64,000 nt of DNA from NCBI RefSeq assembly GCF_013374115.1, contig NZ_AP022673.1, forward strand, positions 3,808,501-3,872,500, read 5' to 3'. This DNA is from Sphingomonas sp. HMP9. Lineage in GTDB: Bacteria; Pseudomonadota; Alphaproteobacteria; Sphingomonadales; Sphingomonadaceae. The notes beneath the pieces were generated by a model. It made no database searches. It saw only the letters and a program-made list of their open reading frames with translations, and was not told where the DNA came from. Position numbers and translations under genes: made by a program. Shown here one piece after another: positions 49,752 through 57,768 of this stretch (position 1 is the stretch's first letter; every line of letters starts with the position of its first letter).

Positions 49752-50245
49752 CGTTCGTTGCGAAAGCCGTGTTGGCGGGAGTGTTGGCACTGGGTGTCGG
49801 CGCAGGGGGTGTCGCATACATGAATAGCGGTGCTAAGTCGGACGCGACGACGGTCGCCACACTGCCGCTCACGATAAAGAGCGCGAACGGGACGCATGCG
49901 TTCCAGGTCGAGAGCGCGAAGACGGAGGTCGAGCAGGCGCGCGGACTGATGTTCCGCACCGACCTGAAGCCCGATGGCGGGATGCTGTTCTGGCCCTATC
50001 CCGCGACGGGCGGGGGCCCTGCCGCAGCGAACTTCTGGATGAAAAATACGCCGAGCCCGCTCGATATTGTCTACATCCGCGCGGACGGTACGATTGCCCG
50101 GATCGCCGAGAACACTGTGCCGTTTTCGGAAGCGCCGATCCCCTCGGGCGAGCCGGTCGGCGCGGTCCTGGAACTGATGGGCGGCCGTGCGGCGGAACTG
50201 GGGATCGCCGAGGGTGATCTGGTGACGTGGGACAAGGAAAAATAG
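49748..50245 (+). CDS. DUF192 exported protein
   Basis: A 165-residue protein with a hydrophobic N-terminal segment (VLAGVLALGVGAGGVAYM) and a DUF192 domain: QARGLMFRTDLKPDGGMLFWPY, FWMKNTPSPLDIVYI and FSEAPIPSGEPVGAVLELMGGRAAELGI. The function is not known in bacteria; some archaeal members are near nucleotide enzymes. It overlaps the cold-shock gene (ATGA), an arrangement often kept in alphaproteobacteria. Confidence 0.9.
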   Translation: MTFVAKAVLAGVLALGVGAGGVAYMNSGAKSDATTVATLPLTIKSANGTHAFQVESAKTEVEQARGLMFRTDLKPDGGMLFWPYPATGGGPAAANFWMKNTPSPLDIVYIRADGTIARIAENTVPFSEAPIPSGEPVGAVLELMGGRAAELGIAEGDLVTWDKEK

Positions 50246-50568
50246 GCAGTAGCCGTCTGTCGAACGTGTTCTGACGATCTCGTTCGGCCCGATATCGTAG
50301 AAGCAATCATACCGTCCCAGCCTGCGCCGGGGTAGGATATGTGGCTAGCCAACGTCTTCAGCGAAATGTTTCCCCGCGAAGGCGGGGACCCAGACTGGGC
50401 TCCCGCCTTCGCGGGAGAACAAGGAAGCGGGAACCGTTATAGACAACGGGGCTAACCTACACGGCGAACCTTCACGTTCCTCTCTGGCGGGGGAGCATAA
50501 GGTCCACGCAACGGCTTCCCGCAACGATCGAGGTTGAAGCCCGCCCCCACTCGGGTTAAGCGCCAGCC
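50246..50568. other. Gap with one palindromic repeat, no gene seen
   Basis: This 323-base stretch holds the repeat at 50368-50420 and fragments resembling its arms near 50320. No ORF, tRNA or clear promoter was found. It should contain the promoter of the NDUFA12 gene. Confidence 0.6.
50368..50420. repeat. Palindromic repeat (GAAG-loop version), short copy
   Basis: Left arm TGTTTCCCCGCGAAGGCGGG, right arm CCCGCCTTCGCGGGAGAAC. Stems are CCGC/GCGG, another covarying version of the family hairpin. Confidence 0.78.
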
Positions 50569-50961
50569 ATGGGCTTTCTCGCATCGACTTTCACGTGGTG
50601 GAACGGCGCCACCCTCGGCACCAAATTCGGCTTGCGCAGCATGGCGAAGATGGGCGAGGACGCGCTTGGCAACGTCTATTACCAGGGCGGCAAGGATACC
50701 GCGGGCAACCCGCGCCGCTGGGTGATCTATCAGGGCGCTACCGACGCGAGCCGCGTCCCGCCGGCCTGGTTCAGCTGGCTGCATCACCAGGTCGACGACG
50801 TGCCCGATCGCGCGCTGCCGCCGATCCGTGCCTGGCAGAAGCCGGCGGTGCCGAACATGACCGGCACCGCGCTCGCCTATCGTCCGTCGGGGGCGCTCGA
50901 AAAGGGTGGACACCGTGCGGCTGCAACGGGTGATTACGAAGCCTGGACGCCCGAAGGGTGA
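50569..50961 (+). CDS. NADH:ubiquinone oxidoreductase subunit NDUFA12-like
   Basis: A 130-residue protein of the NDUFA12/B17.2 family, an accessory complex I subunit shared by alphaproteobacteria and mitochondria. Visible marks are TWWNGATLGTKFGLR, DALGNVYYQGG, NPRRWVIYQG and PPAWFSWLHHQVDDVP. It supports assembly of the NADH dehydrogenase arm at the inner membrane. The next gene starts 2 bases later. Confidence 0.93.
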   Translation: MGFLASTFTWWNGATLGTKFGLRSMAKMGEDALGNVYYQGGKDTAGNPRRWVIYQGATDASRVPPAWFSWLHHQVDDVPDRALPPIRAWQKPAVPNMTGTALAYRPSGALEKGGHRAAATGDYEAWTPEG

Positions 50962-50963
50962 TC

Positions 50964-51614
50964 ATGCGCTGGCTCGCTGCGGCCGTGTTGGTCGTGGCGT
51001 TGGCGGTGGGCGGCTGGTTCGGATACCGCGCGCTCACCACGCCTGCGACGCCGGTTGCCACGGTCCAGCAGGACCTGCCCGGCGCGGAGGACGCGGGCAA
51101 TTCCTCGATCGAGACGATCGATACCGGGGGCGCGGCGATCGCCAATGGCGGCACGCCGATGGCGCAGCGCGTCGCGGTGCTGGGCCTGCTCAACAAGCGT
51201 AACGGCGAAACCCGCGAAGTGAGGCTGAAGCCCGGCCAGGCGACGCGGATGGGCGACGTTGTGCTGCGGCTGCGCGCCTGCGAACAGACTGCGCCATGGG
51301 AGCAGGAGCAGCTGACCGGCGCGTTCCTGCAGGTTCTGGTGCGCGGTGCCGATACGCATTGGCGACGGACGTTCTCGGGCTGGTTGTACAAGGAACGCCC
51401 CGCGCTGAACGCGGTGCAGCATCCGATCTACGACGTCTGGACCAAGAGCTGCGCGATGACCTTTCCCGCGACCGGCCCCGATACCGCGCCACTCGCGGAG
51501 GCCTTGCCCGCCAAGCGATCGAGTGCGCGGAAGTCGCCGGCGGCCGACGATACGCCTGCGACAGAGGATGGCTTGAGCGCACCGCCGAGCGCCGCGCCCA
51601 GCAACGCGACGTAA
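50964..51614 (+). CDS. DUF2155 exported protein
   Basis: A 216-residue protein with an N-terminal hydrophobic anchor (LAAAVLVVALAVGGWFGY) and a DUF2155 domain (VAVLGLLNKRNGETREVRLKPGQ to YDVWTKSCAMTFP), found beside NDUFA12 genes across alphaproteobacteria. Function unknown. The last ~55 residues are Ala/Pro/Ser-rich. ATG at 50964 follows GAAGG by 6 bases. Its 3' end overlaps the convergent aat gene by 187 bases. Confidence 0.85.
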   Translation: MRWLAAAVLVVALAVGGWFGYRALTTPATPVATVQQDLPGAEDAGNSSIETIDTGGAAIANGGTPMAQRVAVLGLLNKRNGETREVRLKPGQATRMGDVVLRLRACEQTAPWEQEQLTGAFLQVLVRGADTHWRRTFSGWLYKERPALNAVQHPIYDVWTKSCAMTFPATGPDTAPLAEALPAKRSSARKSPAADDTPATEDGLSAPPSAAPSNAT

Positions 51615-52159
51615 TCCGCGCGATCGATCTCGATCGCGCCGAGCGAGGCGAGGTGCGAGGTCTGGAACTGGCAATCGAGCAGCGTGAAACCACCCACCCT
51701 GAGCCGGGCGACGAGATGCGCGAGCGCCACCTTCGAGGCGTCGGTGGCGCGGCTGACCATGCTCTCGCCGAAGAATGCGCGGCCGAGCGACAGGCCGTAG
51801 AGCCCACCCACCAGCATGCCGTCGTCCCAGCATTCGACCGAATGCGCAAAGCCCATCGCGTGGAGCGTCTGGAAGACGCGTTCGATGCCGTCGTTGATCC
51901 ATGTCTCCGGGCGGCCCTCGACGCTTTCGGCGCACAGCTGCACGACCCGTGCGAACGCGGTGTCGACGGTAACCTGGAAGCGATCGGCGGCGATTGTCTT
52001 CTTGAGGGATCGGGAAAGCTGGAAGCCGTCGAGCGGCAGCACGGCACGGCGACGCGGCTCGACCCAGTAGACGCTGGCGGCGTCGCGGCTGTCCGCCATC
52101 GGGAACACGCCGACCGAATAGGCGCCGAGCACCATTTGCGGGTCCAGGATGTCGCTCAT
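51428..52159 (-). CDS. aat: Leucyl/phenylalanyl-tRNA-protein transferase
   Basis: A 243-residue enzyme of the bacterial N-end rule: it adds Leu or Phe to proteins with N-terminal Arg or Lys so that ClpS/ClpAP can degrade them. Motifs are GAYSVGVFPMADS, VYWVEPRRRAVLPLDGF, WINDGIERVF, SVECWDDGMLVGGLYGLSLGRAFFGESMVS and LDCQFQTSHLASLGA. The ~50-residue C-terminal tail is Ala/Ser/Gly-rich and lies opposite the end of the DUF2155 gene. The start overlaps the ParA-like stop (ATGA). Confidence 0.93.
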   Translation of the reverse strand: MSDILDPQMVLGAYSVGVFPMADSRDAASVYWVEPRRRAVLPLDGFQLSRSLKKTIAADRFQVTVDTAFARVVQLCAESVEGRPETWINDGIERVFQTLHAMGFAHSVECWDDGMLVGGLYGLSLGRAFFGESMVSRATDASKVALAHLVARLRVGGFTLLDCQFQTSHLASLGAIEIDRADYVALLGAALGGALKPSSVAGVSSAAGDFRALDRLAGKASASGAVSGPVAGKVIAQLLVQTS

Positions 52160-52878
52160 GCCGTCAGCCGGTGTTCGATCCGCCGCCAGAGATCGGCGAA
52201 CGCCTGTGCGGCGGCGGACTTGGGTGCGAACACGCCGACCGGCGCACGCTTTACCGCCATCGACTCGATCCCGCTCGCCATCGGGATGACCGGCCAGTCG
52301 GGATGGCGGGCCAGCGCCTCGGCATGAAGCGCGCGGCGCTTGTCGACCATGACGTGCACCGGGAGCAAGGCGGTGCGGCCGCCGAGATGCTGAACGACCG
52401 CGTCATAGGCGCGTGTCGAGAGCGGGGAGGGGATGACGGGAACGACGATAAGGTCGGCGGCGCGCATGACCTGATCCGCGGTTTCGGTCAGCCCCGGCGG
52501 GCAGTCGAGGATGACGCGGTCATAGCCGGCAAGCTCGCCCAGCAGCTTGGCGAGCCGCTTCTTCTTGTCGAGATCGTGAAACAGCTGGTCGAGCCCGCGC
52601 AGCGATGCGTCGGCGCCGACTAGATCGAGGTGGCGATAGGCGGTCGGCCGCGCCTGCTTGGCGACCGCGACGTCCTTTGAGAACATCGCCTGCGCCTGAT
52701 CGACCTTGCCCCCGACCCCATGGGGCCCGCCGAGCACCCAGGTCGACGCAGCCTGCGGATCGAGGTCCCAGAGCAACGTGCGGCGCGCGGACAATGTCGC
52801 GGCGCACCACGCCAAGTTCACCGAAAGCGTCGTCTTCCCGACGCCACCTTTGAGGCTGTAGATCGCAACTGTTGCCAT
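52156..52878 (-). CDS. ParA/MinD-family ATPase
   Basis: A 240-residue ATPase with the deviant Walker A KGGVGKTTLS (residues 10-19), Walker A' LLWDLDPQAAST and Walker B VILDCPPGLTE. It resembles chromosomal orphan ParA proteins that position cargo, not the ParA of a parAB pair: no parB or min gene is beside it. Overlaps aat by 4 bases, so the two are one operon. Confidence 0.87.
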   Translation of the reverse strand: MATVAIYSLKGGVGKTTLSVNLAWCAATLSARRTLLWDLDPQAASTWVLGGPHGVGGKVDQAQAMFSKDVAVAKQARPTAYRHLDLVGADASLRGLDQLFHDLDKKKRLAKLLGELAGYDRVILDCPPGLTETADQVMRAADLIVVPVIPSPLSTRAYDAVVQHLGGRTALLPVHVMVDKRRALHAEALARHPDWPVIPMASGIESMAVKRAPVGVFAPKSAAAQAFADLWRRIEHRLTA

Positions 52879-52930
52879 CAGCCTAGCCTGCCGGTCCGCA
52901 GCGGCGAGGGCAAGAGCATGCGGCGCAAAG

Positions 52931-52963
52931 AAAAACGGCCGGCGGAGGATCCGCCGGCCGTTT
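52931..52963 (-). terminator. Rho-independent terminator of the MliC-like gene
   Basis: A 14-pair perfect stem AAACGGCCGGCGGA/TCCGCCGGCCGTTT around GGA, followed on the minus strand by a T-run (complement of the A-run at 52931-52935). It lies 40 bases past the stop of the lipoprotein gene. Confidence 0.88.
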
Positions 52964-53002
52964 CAGGAACCATCGACGTCGATGGTTTACGCGCGGGATG
53001 AT

Positions 53003-53386
53003 TTACGCGTGGCAGATCTGAGCCGACTTGCCCGGCGCGGTCAGCGTGACGCTCGATTCGTCACCGGTCATTGACCAGCCGCCCTCGGCAGTCTTGGGCG
53101 ATCCTGCGACGTCCGACTTGAGCGTCGTCGAGGGGCCGTCCTTCTTGGTGCGGACCACGGCCTGCTTGTCGCCCTGGAAGAACGTCACATACAGCAGGCT
53201 GTTGTCCTTGCAGCGCAGCGTCTTCTCGGACTTGATAGCAGGCGGCAACTCGACCGGCGCGGCGTTGGCGAGCGTGTTCGCCATCGGATCGGGGTTGCTA
53301 TCCAACACCTCGGGCGAAGCGGGCTTGGAGTTGCAGGCAGCCAGCACGAGCAGCGCGGCGACGGCGGTCATGGGGAGGATTTTCAT
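53003..53386 (-). CDS. MliC-like lipoprotein
   Basis: A 127-residue lipoprotein: signal MKILPMTAVAALLVLAAC with a good lipobox (LAAC), then a beta-rich domain with two cysteines (LRCKDNSLLYVTFFQGDKQAVV ... VTLTAPGKSAQICHA) that resembles the MliC family of periplasmic lysozyme inhibitors. The match is by pattern and moderately sure. A strong terminator follows. Confidence 0.7.
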   Translation of the reverse strand: MKILPMTAVAALLVLAACNSKPASPEVLDSNPDPMANTLANAAPVELPPAIKSEKTLRCKDNSLLYVTFFQGDKQAVVRTKKDGPSTTLKSDVAGSPKTAEGGWSMTGDESSVTLTAPGKSAQICHA

Positions 53387-53509
53387 AGCGGTATCTCGCT
53401 TCGCGCATGCAGCATGGAGCGTCAAGGCTTATGGTTTGCGGTACCATCGCATCGCGACGAACGGCGCCCCGGGAAAGACGGACGCGAGCCGCGTTCGCGC
53501 ATGCACGCT

Positions 53510-53680
53510 TTAGTCGTGCAGCGGGCGACCTTGGTTCGTCACCTCGTCCCCGGCACCAATCCGTTCTTCGACCATCGCCAGCGGCGTCGCGATATGCGCC
53601 GCGATCAGCGTGTCGCCGATTGACTCCATCAAATCTGACGCCTCCGACAACAAGGCCAACGCATGCCGATACCGTTCCAT
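53510..53680 (-). CDS. Small 56-residue protein, unknown
   Basis: Begins MERYRHALALLSEASDLMES and ends GDEVTNQGRPLHD. It is mostly amphipathic helix, without a signal or membrane segment. Support for it being real: GGAGCAGGG lies 3-4 bases before the ATG, codons are GC-rich at the third base as in neighbours, and the 460-base stretch between the lipoprotein and cysK genes is otherwise empty. No family recognised. Confidence 0.55.
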   Translation of the reverse strand: MERYRHALALLSEASDLMESIGDTLIAAHIATPLAMVEERIGAGDEVTNQGRPLHD

Positions 53681-53847
53681 CACCCTGCTCCACCAATTTC
53701 GGCTTCCTTAACATGGGTCATCTATCGGCTGGAATGAACCCTGGATGAAAACCGTGTCATGCGGCTAGCGGAGACCGTTTACCGGCGTTTAAGCGTGCAA
53801 AGTTTCGCTCGCTTGCCCTGCGCAAGGCGCCACGCCACATAGCGGGC

Positions 53848-54816
53848 ATGCACACGACACCTGATACGCTCGCCTTGATCGGCAATACGCCTCTCGTTCG
53901 CCTGAAGGGGCCGAGCGATGCGACCGGTTGCGATATCTTCGGCAAATGCGAATACGCCAACCCCGGCGCGTCGGTGAAGGATCGCGCAGCGCTCTTCATC
54001 GTCGAGGACGCTGAGCAGCGCGGATTGCTCCAGCCCGGCGGTACGATCGTCGAGGGTACGGCGGGCAATACCGGGATCGGGCTCGCGCTGGTCGCCAATG
54101 CGAAGGGGTACAAGACGATCATCGTCATGCCCGAGACGCAGAGTCGCGAGAAGATGGACACGCTGCGCGCACTGGGGGCCGAGCTGGTACTGGTGCCGGC
54201 CGCTGCGTTCTCCTCGCCGTGCCATTTCGTCCATACCTCGCGGCGTATCGCCGAAGAGACGCCGGGTGCGATCTGGGCGAACCAGTTCGACAACACCGCC
54301 AATCGCCGAGCGCATATCGTCGGGACCGCCGAAGAGATCTGGGCGCAGATGGACGGGCGCATCGACGGCTTCACCTGCGCGGCGGGGACCGGCGGGACGA
54401 TCGCCGGCGTCGGGCTTGGGTTGAAGGCGAAGGACGAGAGCGTCTGCATCGCACTCAGCGATCCGCACGGCGCCGCGTTGTATAACTATTACGCGCATGG
54501 TGAGTTGAAGGCGGAGGGGTCGTCGGCCGCCGAGGGTATCGGGCAAGGGCGTATCACGGCCAACCTGGAGGGCGCGCCGATCGACACGCAGTTCCGGATC
54601 TCGGACCAAGAAGGCTATGCCTGGGTCCGTCGCCTGCTCGATGAAGAGGGGCTTTGCCTTGGGCTCTCGTCGGGAATCAACGTCGCGGGTGCGGTTGCGC
54701 TGGCAAAGCATCTCGGGCCCGGCAAGCGGATCGCGACGATCCTGTGCGACACCGGCTTCCGCTATCTCTCCACGCTGTACGATCCCGAATGGCGTCAGGC
54801 GAAGGGTCTGCCTTGA
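53848..54816 (+). CDS. cysK: Cysteine synthase A
   Basis: A 322-residue PLP enzyme: Lys44 in NPGASVKDRAAL binds PLP, EGTAGNTGIGLAL binds phosphate, and AGTGGTIAGVGLGLK is the glycine-rich loop. It makes cysteine from O-acetylserine and sulfide. The asparagine loop reads GTAGNTG instead of the commoner PTSGNTG, a variant known in alphaproteobacterial forms. Apparently alone, with a small membrane-protein gene 77 bases downstream. Confidence 0.93.
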   Translation: MHTTPDTLALIGNTPLVRLKGPSDATGCDIFGKCEYANPGASVKDRAALFIVEDAEQRGLLQPGGTIVEGTAGNTGIGLALVANAKGYKTIIVMPETQSREKMDTLRALGAELVLVPAAAFSSPCHFVHTSRRIAEETPGAIWANQFDNTANRRAHIVGTAEEIWAQMDGRIDGFTCAAGTGGTIAGVGLGLKAKDESVCIALSDPHGAALYNYYAHGELKAEGSSAAEGIGQGRITANLEGAPIDTQFRISDQEGYAWVRRLLDEEGLCLGLSSGINVAGAVALAKHLGPGKRIATILCDTGFRYLSTLYDPEWRQAKGLP

Positions 54817-54893
54817 CTGGCCCGGTCCTCAAGAATGGCTTGGATCCCGAGAATCGACAGATGGGCGGTAGTCGGGTATCGAGGCGGGGCAAG

Positions 54894-55163
54894 ATGAAGT
54901 CCTCCCACGACCCTTCCCAGACGATGCAGCGCATCAAGGTCGGCATGATCGGCCTCGCCGCGGTCGTGCTGCTGATCGGTCTCGCAAGCGCGATCATCGG
55001 TTCGACGAATCGCGAGCGGCCGGTCGCGACGGCGGGTACCGCGCAGGCGGACGTGGTGGCGAATATGGGCGTCTCGAACGTTACCGAAACGGCGGGTGCA
55101 GGCGAGCCGCTCGCAGAGATGGGCGTGGCGCCGAGCGCCAATGCGCAGGCGCCCGCGCAATAG
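54894..55163 (+). CDS. Small single-pass membrane protein, conserved in sphingomonads
   Basis: An 89-residue protein: a short cytoplasmic N-terminus (MKSSHDPSQTMQRIK), one membrane helix (VGMIGLAAVVLLIGLASAIIG) and a low-complexity outer part ending EPLAEMGVAPSANAQAPAQ. I recognise the layout from sphingomonad genomes near the dcw cluster, but no function is known. ATG at 54894 is preferred; an ATG at 54861 is in frame too. Confidence 0.7.
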   Translation: MKSSHDPSQTMQRIKVGMIGLAAVVLLIGLASAIIGSTNRERPVATAGTAQADVVANMGVSNVTETAGAGEPLAEMGVAPSANAQAPAQ

Positions 55164-55210
55164 GCTGCGACATTGCGCGCTGAACACGCGCGCGCTTCCG
55201 TCATTATACA

Positions 55211-55240
55211 CCACCCCGGCGAAGGCCGGGGCCCGGTTGG
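55211..55240. repeat. Single arm of a palindromic repeat (GAAG-loop version)
   Basis: CCACCCCGGCGAAGGCCGGG followed by GCCCGGTTGG. It matches one arm of 11220-11323; its partner arm is absent or decayed (ACCCCGGCCAAAAATG near 55285). Confidence 0.7.
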
Positions 55241-55467
55241 GAGGGTCGCAATTACAGCGTGCGCCCTACGTTATCGGTTGTACCCCGGCCAAAAATGTTC
55301 CCCGCTGAGTGACGGTTTCAGGCCGCATGCCCTGGATCTGGAAGGCTTGACGTTCGTCCAGATCCCCGAATGTCCCCACCCCCGATTGCCCGGCGCAGCC
55401 CATCACATCCACTTCGCACGCAAATTCCCCAGGACTGAGCGTCGAAACCGGTATCGAATCCGTCCAA

Positions 55468-55492
55468 TCCCCAAAAATCCCGTTGCGTCCCC
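55468..55492 (-). promoter_or_regulatory. Candidate MraZ operator repeats
   Basis: On the minus strand GGGGA-N5-CGGGA-N5-GGGGA, a run of three 5-base blocks at exactly 10-base spacing about 130 bases before mraZ. MraZ binds three or more TGGGN-like repeats with this spacing upstream of its own gene. The orientation is reversed relative to the E. coli site. Confidence 0.4.
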
Positions 55493-55619
55493 GAAGCGCT
55501 ATGGTAGATGGAGGTTAATACAGGGGCACGTTCACCGTTTGCTGACAGCGCGGTCGGAACGCGACGAGGGTCGTGTTTCGAAACGGTGAAGCGTGTGCGC
55601 CATTTCGAAGGGTTTTGGC

Positions 55620-56120
55620 GTGTCGGTACGAGGTCGTTATCAAGGAGACGGTATCGGCCTTGTCGACGACAAGGGCCGGGTAGCCATCCCCTCGGCGCTC
55701 CGCACGACGCTCTCCGCAAATGCGCCCAAGGCGAACGGCAAGGACGGCGGGACCATCATCATCGGCGCGCATCAGAAGAATCGCTGCCTGGTCGCGTATG
55801 ATCCGGGCTATGTCGACATTCTTGCCGAGCGCCTCGACCGCCGCGAATCCGAGAACACGTCCGAGACCGGCGAATACGACTATAACATCAAGCGCGCCGC
55901 CGCGTCGGGCGAAGCGGTCCCCTTCGACGGCTCCGGTCGCTTCATCATGCCGGCATTCCCGCGCTTCTATGCAGGCATCAAGGGCCATGCGTTCTTCTAT
56001 GGCGTGCTCGACTATATCGAGATCTGGGACCCCGCGACGCTGATCGCCACCGACGGCATGCCCCCCGTCGTCAAGGAAATGGCGCGCTTCTACATGGCCG
56101 AGAAGGGGATCCAGCTGTGA
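55620..56120 (+). CDS. mraZ: Transcriptional regulator MraZ
   Basis: A 166-residue protein with two SpoVT/AbrB-like halves: [19 protein letters not shown] and [20 protein letters not shown], the doubled core of MraZ. It binds repeats upstream of itself and represses the dcw operon. The GTG at 55620 has GAAGGG 7 bases upstream, better than an earlier GTG at 55593. First gene of the division/cell-wall cluster; overlaps rsmH by 4 bases. Confidence 0.92.
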   Translation: MSVRGRYQGDGIGLVDDKGRVAIPSALRTTLSANAPKANGKDGGTIIIGAHQKNRCLVAYDPGYVDILAERLDRRESENTSETGEYDYNIKRAAASGEAVPFDGSGRFIMPAFPRFYAGIKGHAFFYGVLDYIEIWDPATLIATDGMPPVVKEMARFYMAEKGIQL

Positions 56121-57067
56121 GCCGTCCTGACGCTCCACACATCCCCGTCCTGCTCGACGAGGTTCTGGCCGCGCTGGCGCCCGAGCCCGGCGAGACGATG
56201 GTCGACGGCACGTTCGGCGCCGGCGGCTATACGCTGGCGCTGCTCAAGTCGGGCGCTCGCGTGATCGCGTTCGATCGCGACCCCGATGCGATCACCGCCG
56301 GCCGGACGATCGAGGACGCCGAAGACGGGCTGACGCTGATTTCTGCGGACTTCTCGGCGATGGCCTCCGAGCTCGAGACGCGCGGGCTGGCGCCGGTCGA
56401 CGGCGTGACGCTCGACATCGGCGTGTCGTCCATGCAGCTCGACCAGGCGGAGCGCGGCTTCTCGTTCCAGTCGGACGGGCCGCTCGACATGCGGATGGCG
56501 CAGGCCGGTATGTCGGCGGCGGACTTCGTCAACGAGGCGGACGAGAACGAGATCGCCGACGTGCTGTATCAATATGGCGACGAGCCCAAGTCGCGGCGCG
56601 TGGCGCGGGCGATCGTCGCGGCGCGCCCGCTGACGCGGACCGGCGAACTGGCGCACATCGTCCGCCGCGCGCTGGGCTACAAGGCGCACGACAAGAAGGA
56701 CCCGGCGACGCGCGCGTTCCAGGCGATCCGCATCCATGTGAACCGTGAGCTGGGCGAGCTGGCGGACGGGTTGCTGGCGGCGGAGCGCGTGCTGAAACCC
56801 GGCGGTCGGCTCGCGATCGTGACCTTCCACAGCCTGGAGGACCGGATGGTGAAGCGCTTCCTTCGTACCCGGTCCGGCGGGGCGCCTTCAGGCTCCCGTC
56901 ATCTTCCGCAGGTGAAAGCCCCGGTAGACCCTAGTTTTTCTCATGTCGGCCGCGGTGTGCGCGCCGGCGAGGCCGAGATCGCACGCAACCCGCGCGCGCG
57001 CTCGGCGACATTACGGACGGCGCGGCGGACCTCCGCGCAACCCTGGACGGAAGAGGTGACGACATGA
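56117..57067 (+). CDS. rsmH: 16S rRNA (cytosine-1402-N4)-methyltransferase
   Basis: A 316-residue SAM-dependent enzyme: [19 protein letters not shown] start, SAM motif [50 protein letters not shown] and [13 protein letters not shown]. It methylates C1402 of 16S rRNA. Starts with GTG overlapping the mraZ stop and ends overlapping the next gene by 4 bases. Confidence 0.96.
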   Translation: MSRPDAPHIPVLLDEVLAALAPEPGETMVDGTFGAGGYTLALLKSGARVIAFDRDPDAITAGRTIEDAEDGLTLISADFSAMASELETRGLAPVDGVTLDIGVSSMQLDQAERGFSFQSDGPLDMRMAQAGMSAADFVNEADENEIADVLYQYGDEPKSRRVARAIVAARPLTRTGELAHIVRRALGYKAHDKKDPATRAFQAIRIHVNRELGELADGLLAAERVLKPGGRLAIVTFHSLEDRMVKRFLRTRSGGAPSGSRHLPQVKAPVDPSFSHVGRGVRAGEAEIARNPRARSATLRTARRTSAQPWTEEVTT

Positions 57068-57768
57068 CGGCGGCGTATCGGATGAAGGGTGTGGGCTGGT
57101 TCGGGGGCTGCGTGGCCGTCGTGCTCGGTTTCTACCTCGTGTCGCTGCAGGTCGCCGCCGAGCGCAAGAAGCTGGAGGCGGTCAACGGTCAGATCCGCTC
57201 CGCCCAGCGCGACATCCGCGCGCTGGAGACCGAGTTCGACACGCGCGGCAACCTCGCGCAGCTCGAGCGCTGGAACGGCGACACGCTGGCGCTGTCGGCA
57301 CCGACCGCCGGGCAGTTCGTCGTGAGCGAGGCTGCGCTTGCGGCGCTCGACGTCAACAGCCTAAGCGCGGACGGGGTCCAGACCGCCGCGCTGTTGGTGC
57401 CGTCGGGGGCAGGGTCCGTCGTGTCCACGTCGATCGTGCCGGTGACCGCCGCTCCGGCGGTCGTGAAGCTTGCTCCCGTTACCGTTGCGCCGGTGCAGAT
57501 GGCACAGGTTACCGCGCCGCGTGCGATGAACGTGGCGATCCAGGCCGCATCGAAGACCGCGCTCAAGCCGGTCGTGATCCGCGCCTCGGTGTCGACGCCG
57601 CGGTCCGCCGAAGCCGCACTCGTCCGGGCCGCCAAGACCGATCGCCTCGCAGCGGTCGCCAAGGTCCGTCCGCAGGCGGTCGCGATGCTCGACCGGAAAC
57701 TCCTGTCCGATACGACGCTGGGTGACATCATGAGCGGGGCCCGCTCCGAGAGCCGCAAGCGGCGGTGA
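57064..57768 (+). CDS. ftsL: FtsL-position division protein with long extension
   Basis: A 234-residue protein in the ftsL slot: one membrane helix near residues 10-28 ([20 protein letters not shown]), a coiled-coil-like region ([30 protein letters not shown]), then ~150 more residues rich in Val, Ala, Thr, Lys with repeated VTVAPVQ-type strands. Usual FtsL is ~100 residues, so the periplasmic tail is unusually long. FtsL joins FtsB and FtsQ to activate FtsWI. Overlaps rsmH and ftsI by 4 bases each. Confidence 0.75.
   Translation: MTAAYRMKGVGWFGGCVAVVLGFYLVSLQVAAERKKLEAVNGQIRSAQRDIRALETEFDTRGNLAQLERWNGDTLALSAPTAGQFVVSEAALAALDVNSLSADGVQTAALLVPSGAGSVVSTSIVPVTAAPAVVKLAPVTVAPVQMAQVTAPRAMNVAIQAASKTALKPVVIRASVSTPRSAEAALVRAAKTDRLAAVAKVRPQAVAMLDRKLLSDTTLGDIMSGARSESRKRR

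Larger units (their letters stand above)
55164..55619. other. Gap before mraZ: repeat fragment and mraZ control region
   Basis: A 456-base stretch with no gene. It holds one arm of a palindromic repeat at 55211-55240, a possible degenerate partner near 55290, and three TCCCC/TCCCG blocks at 10-base spacing at 55468-55492. The dcw promoter should lie between about 55450 and 55600. Confidence 0.6.

Noticed and set aside
50400-50470. GGAAC at about 50431 as a second EcfG promoter
   Set aside because: No GTT element at 15-18 bases; it belongs to the flank of a palindromic repeat.
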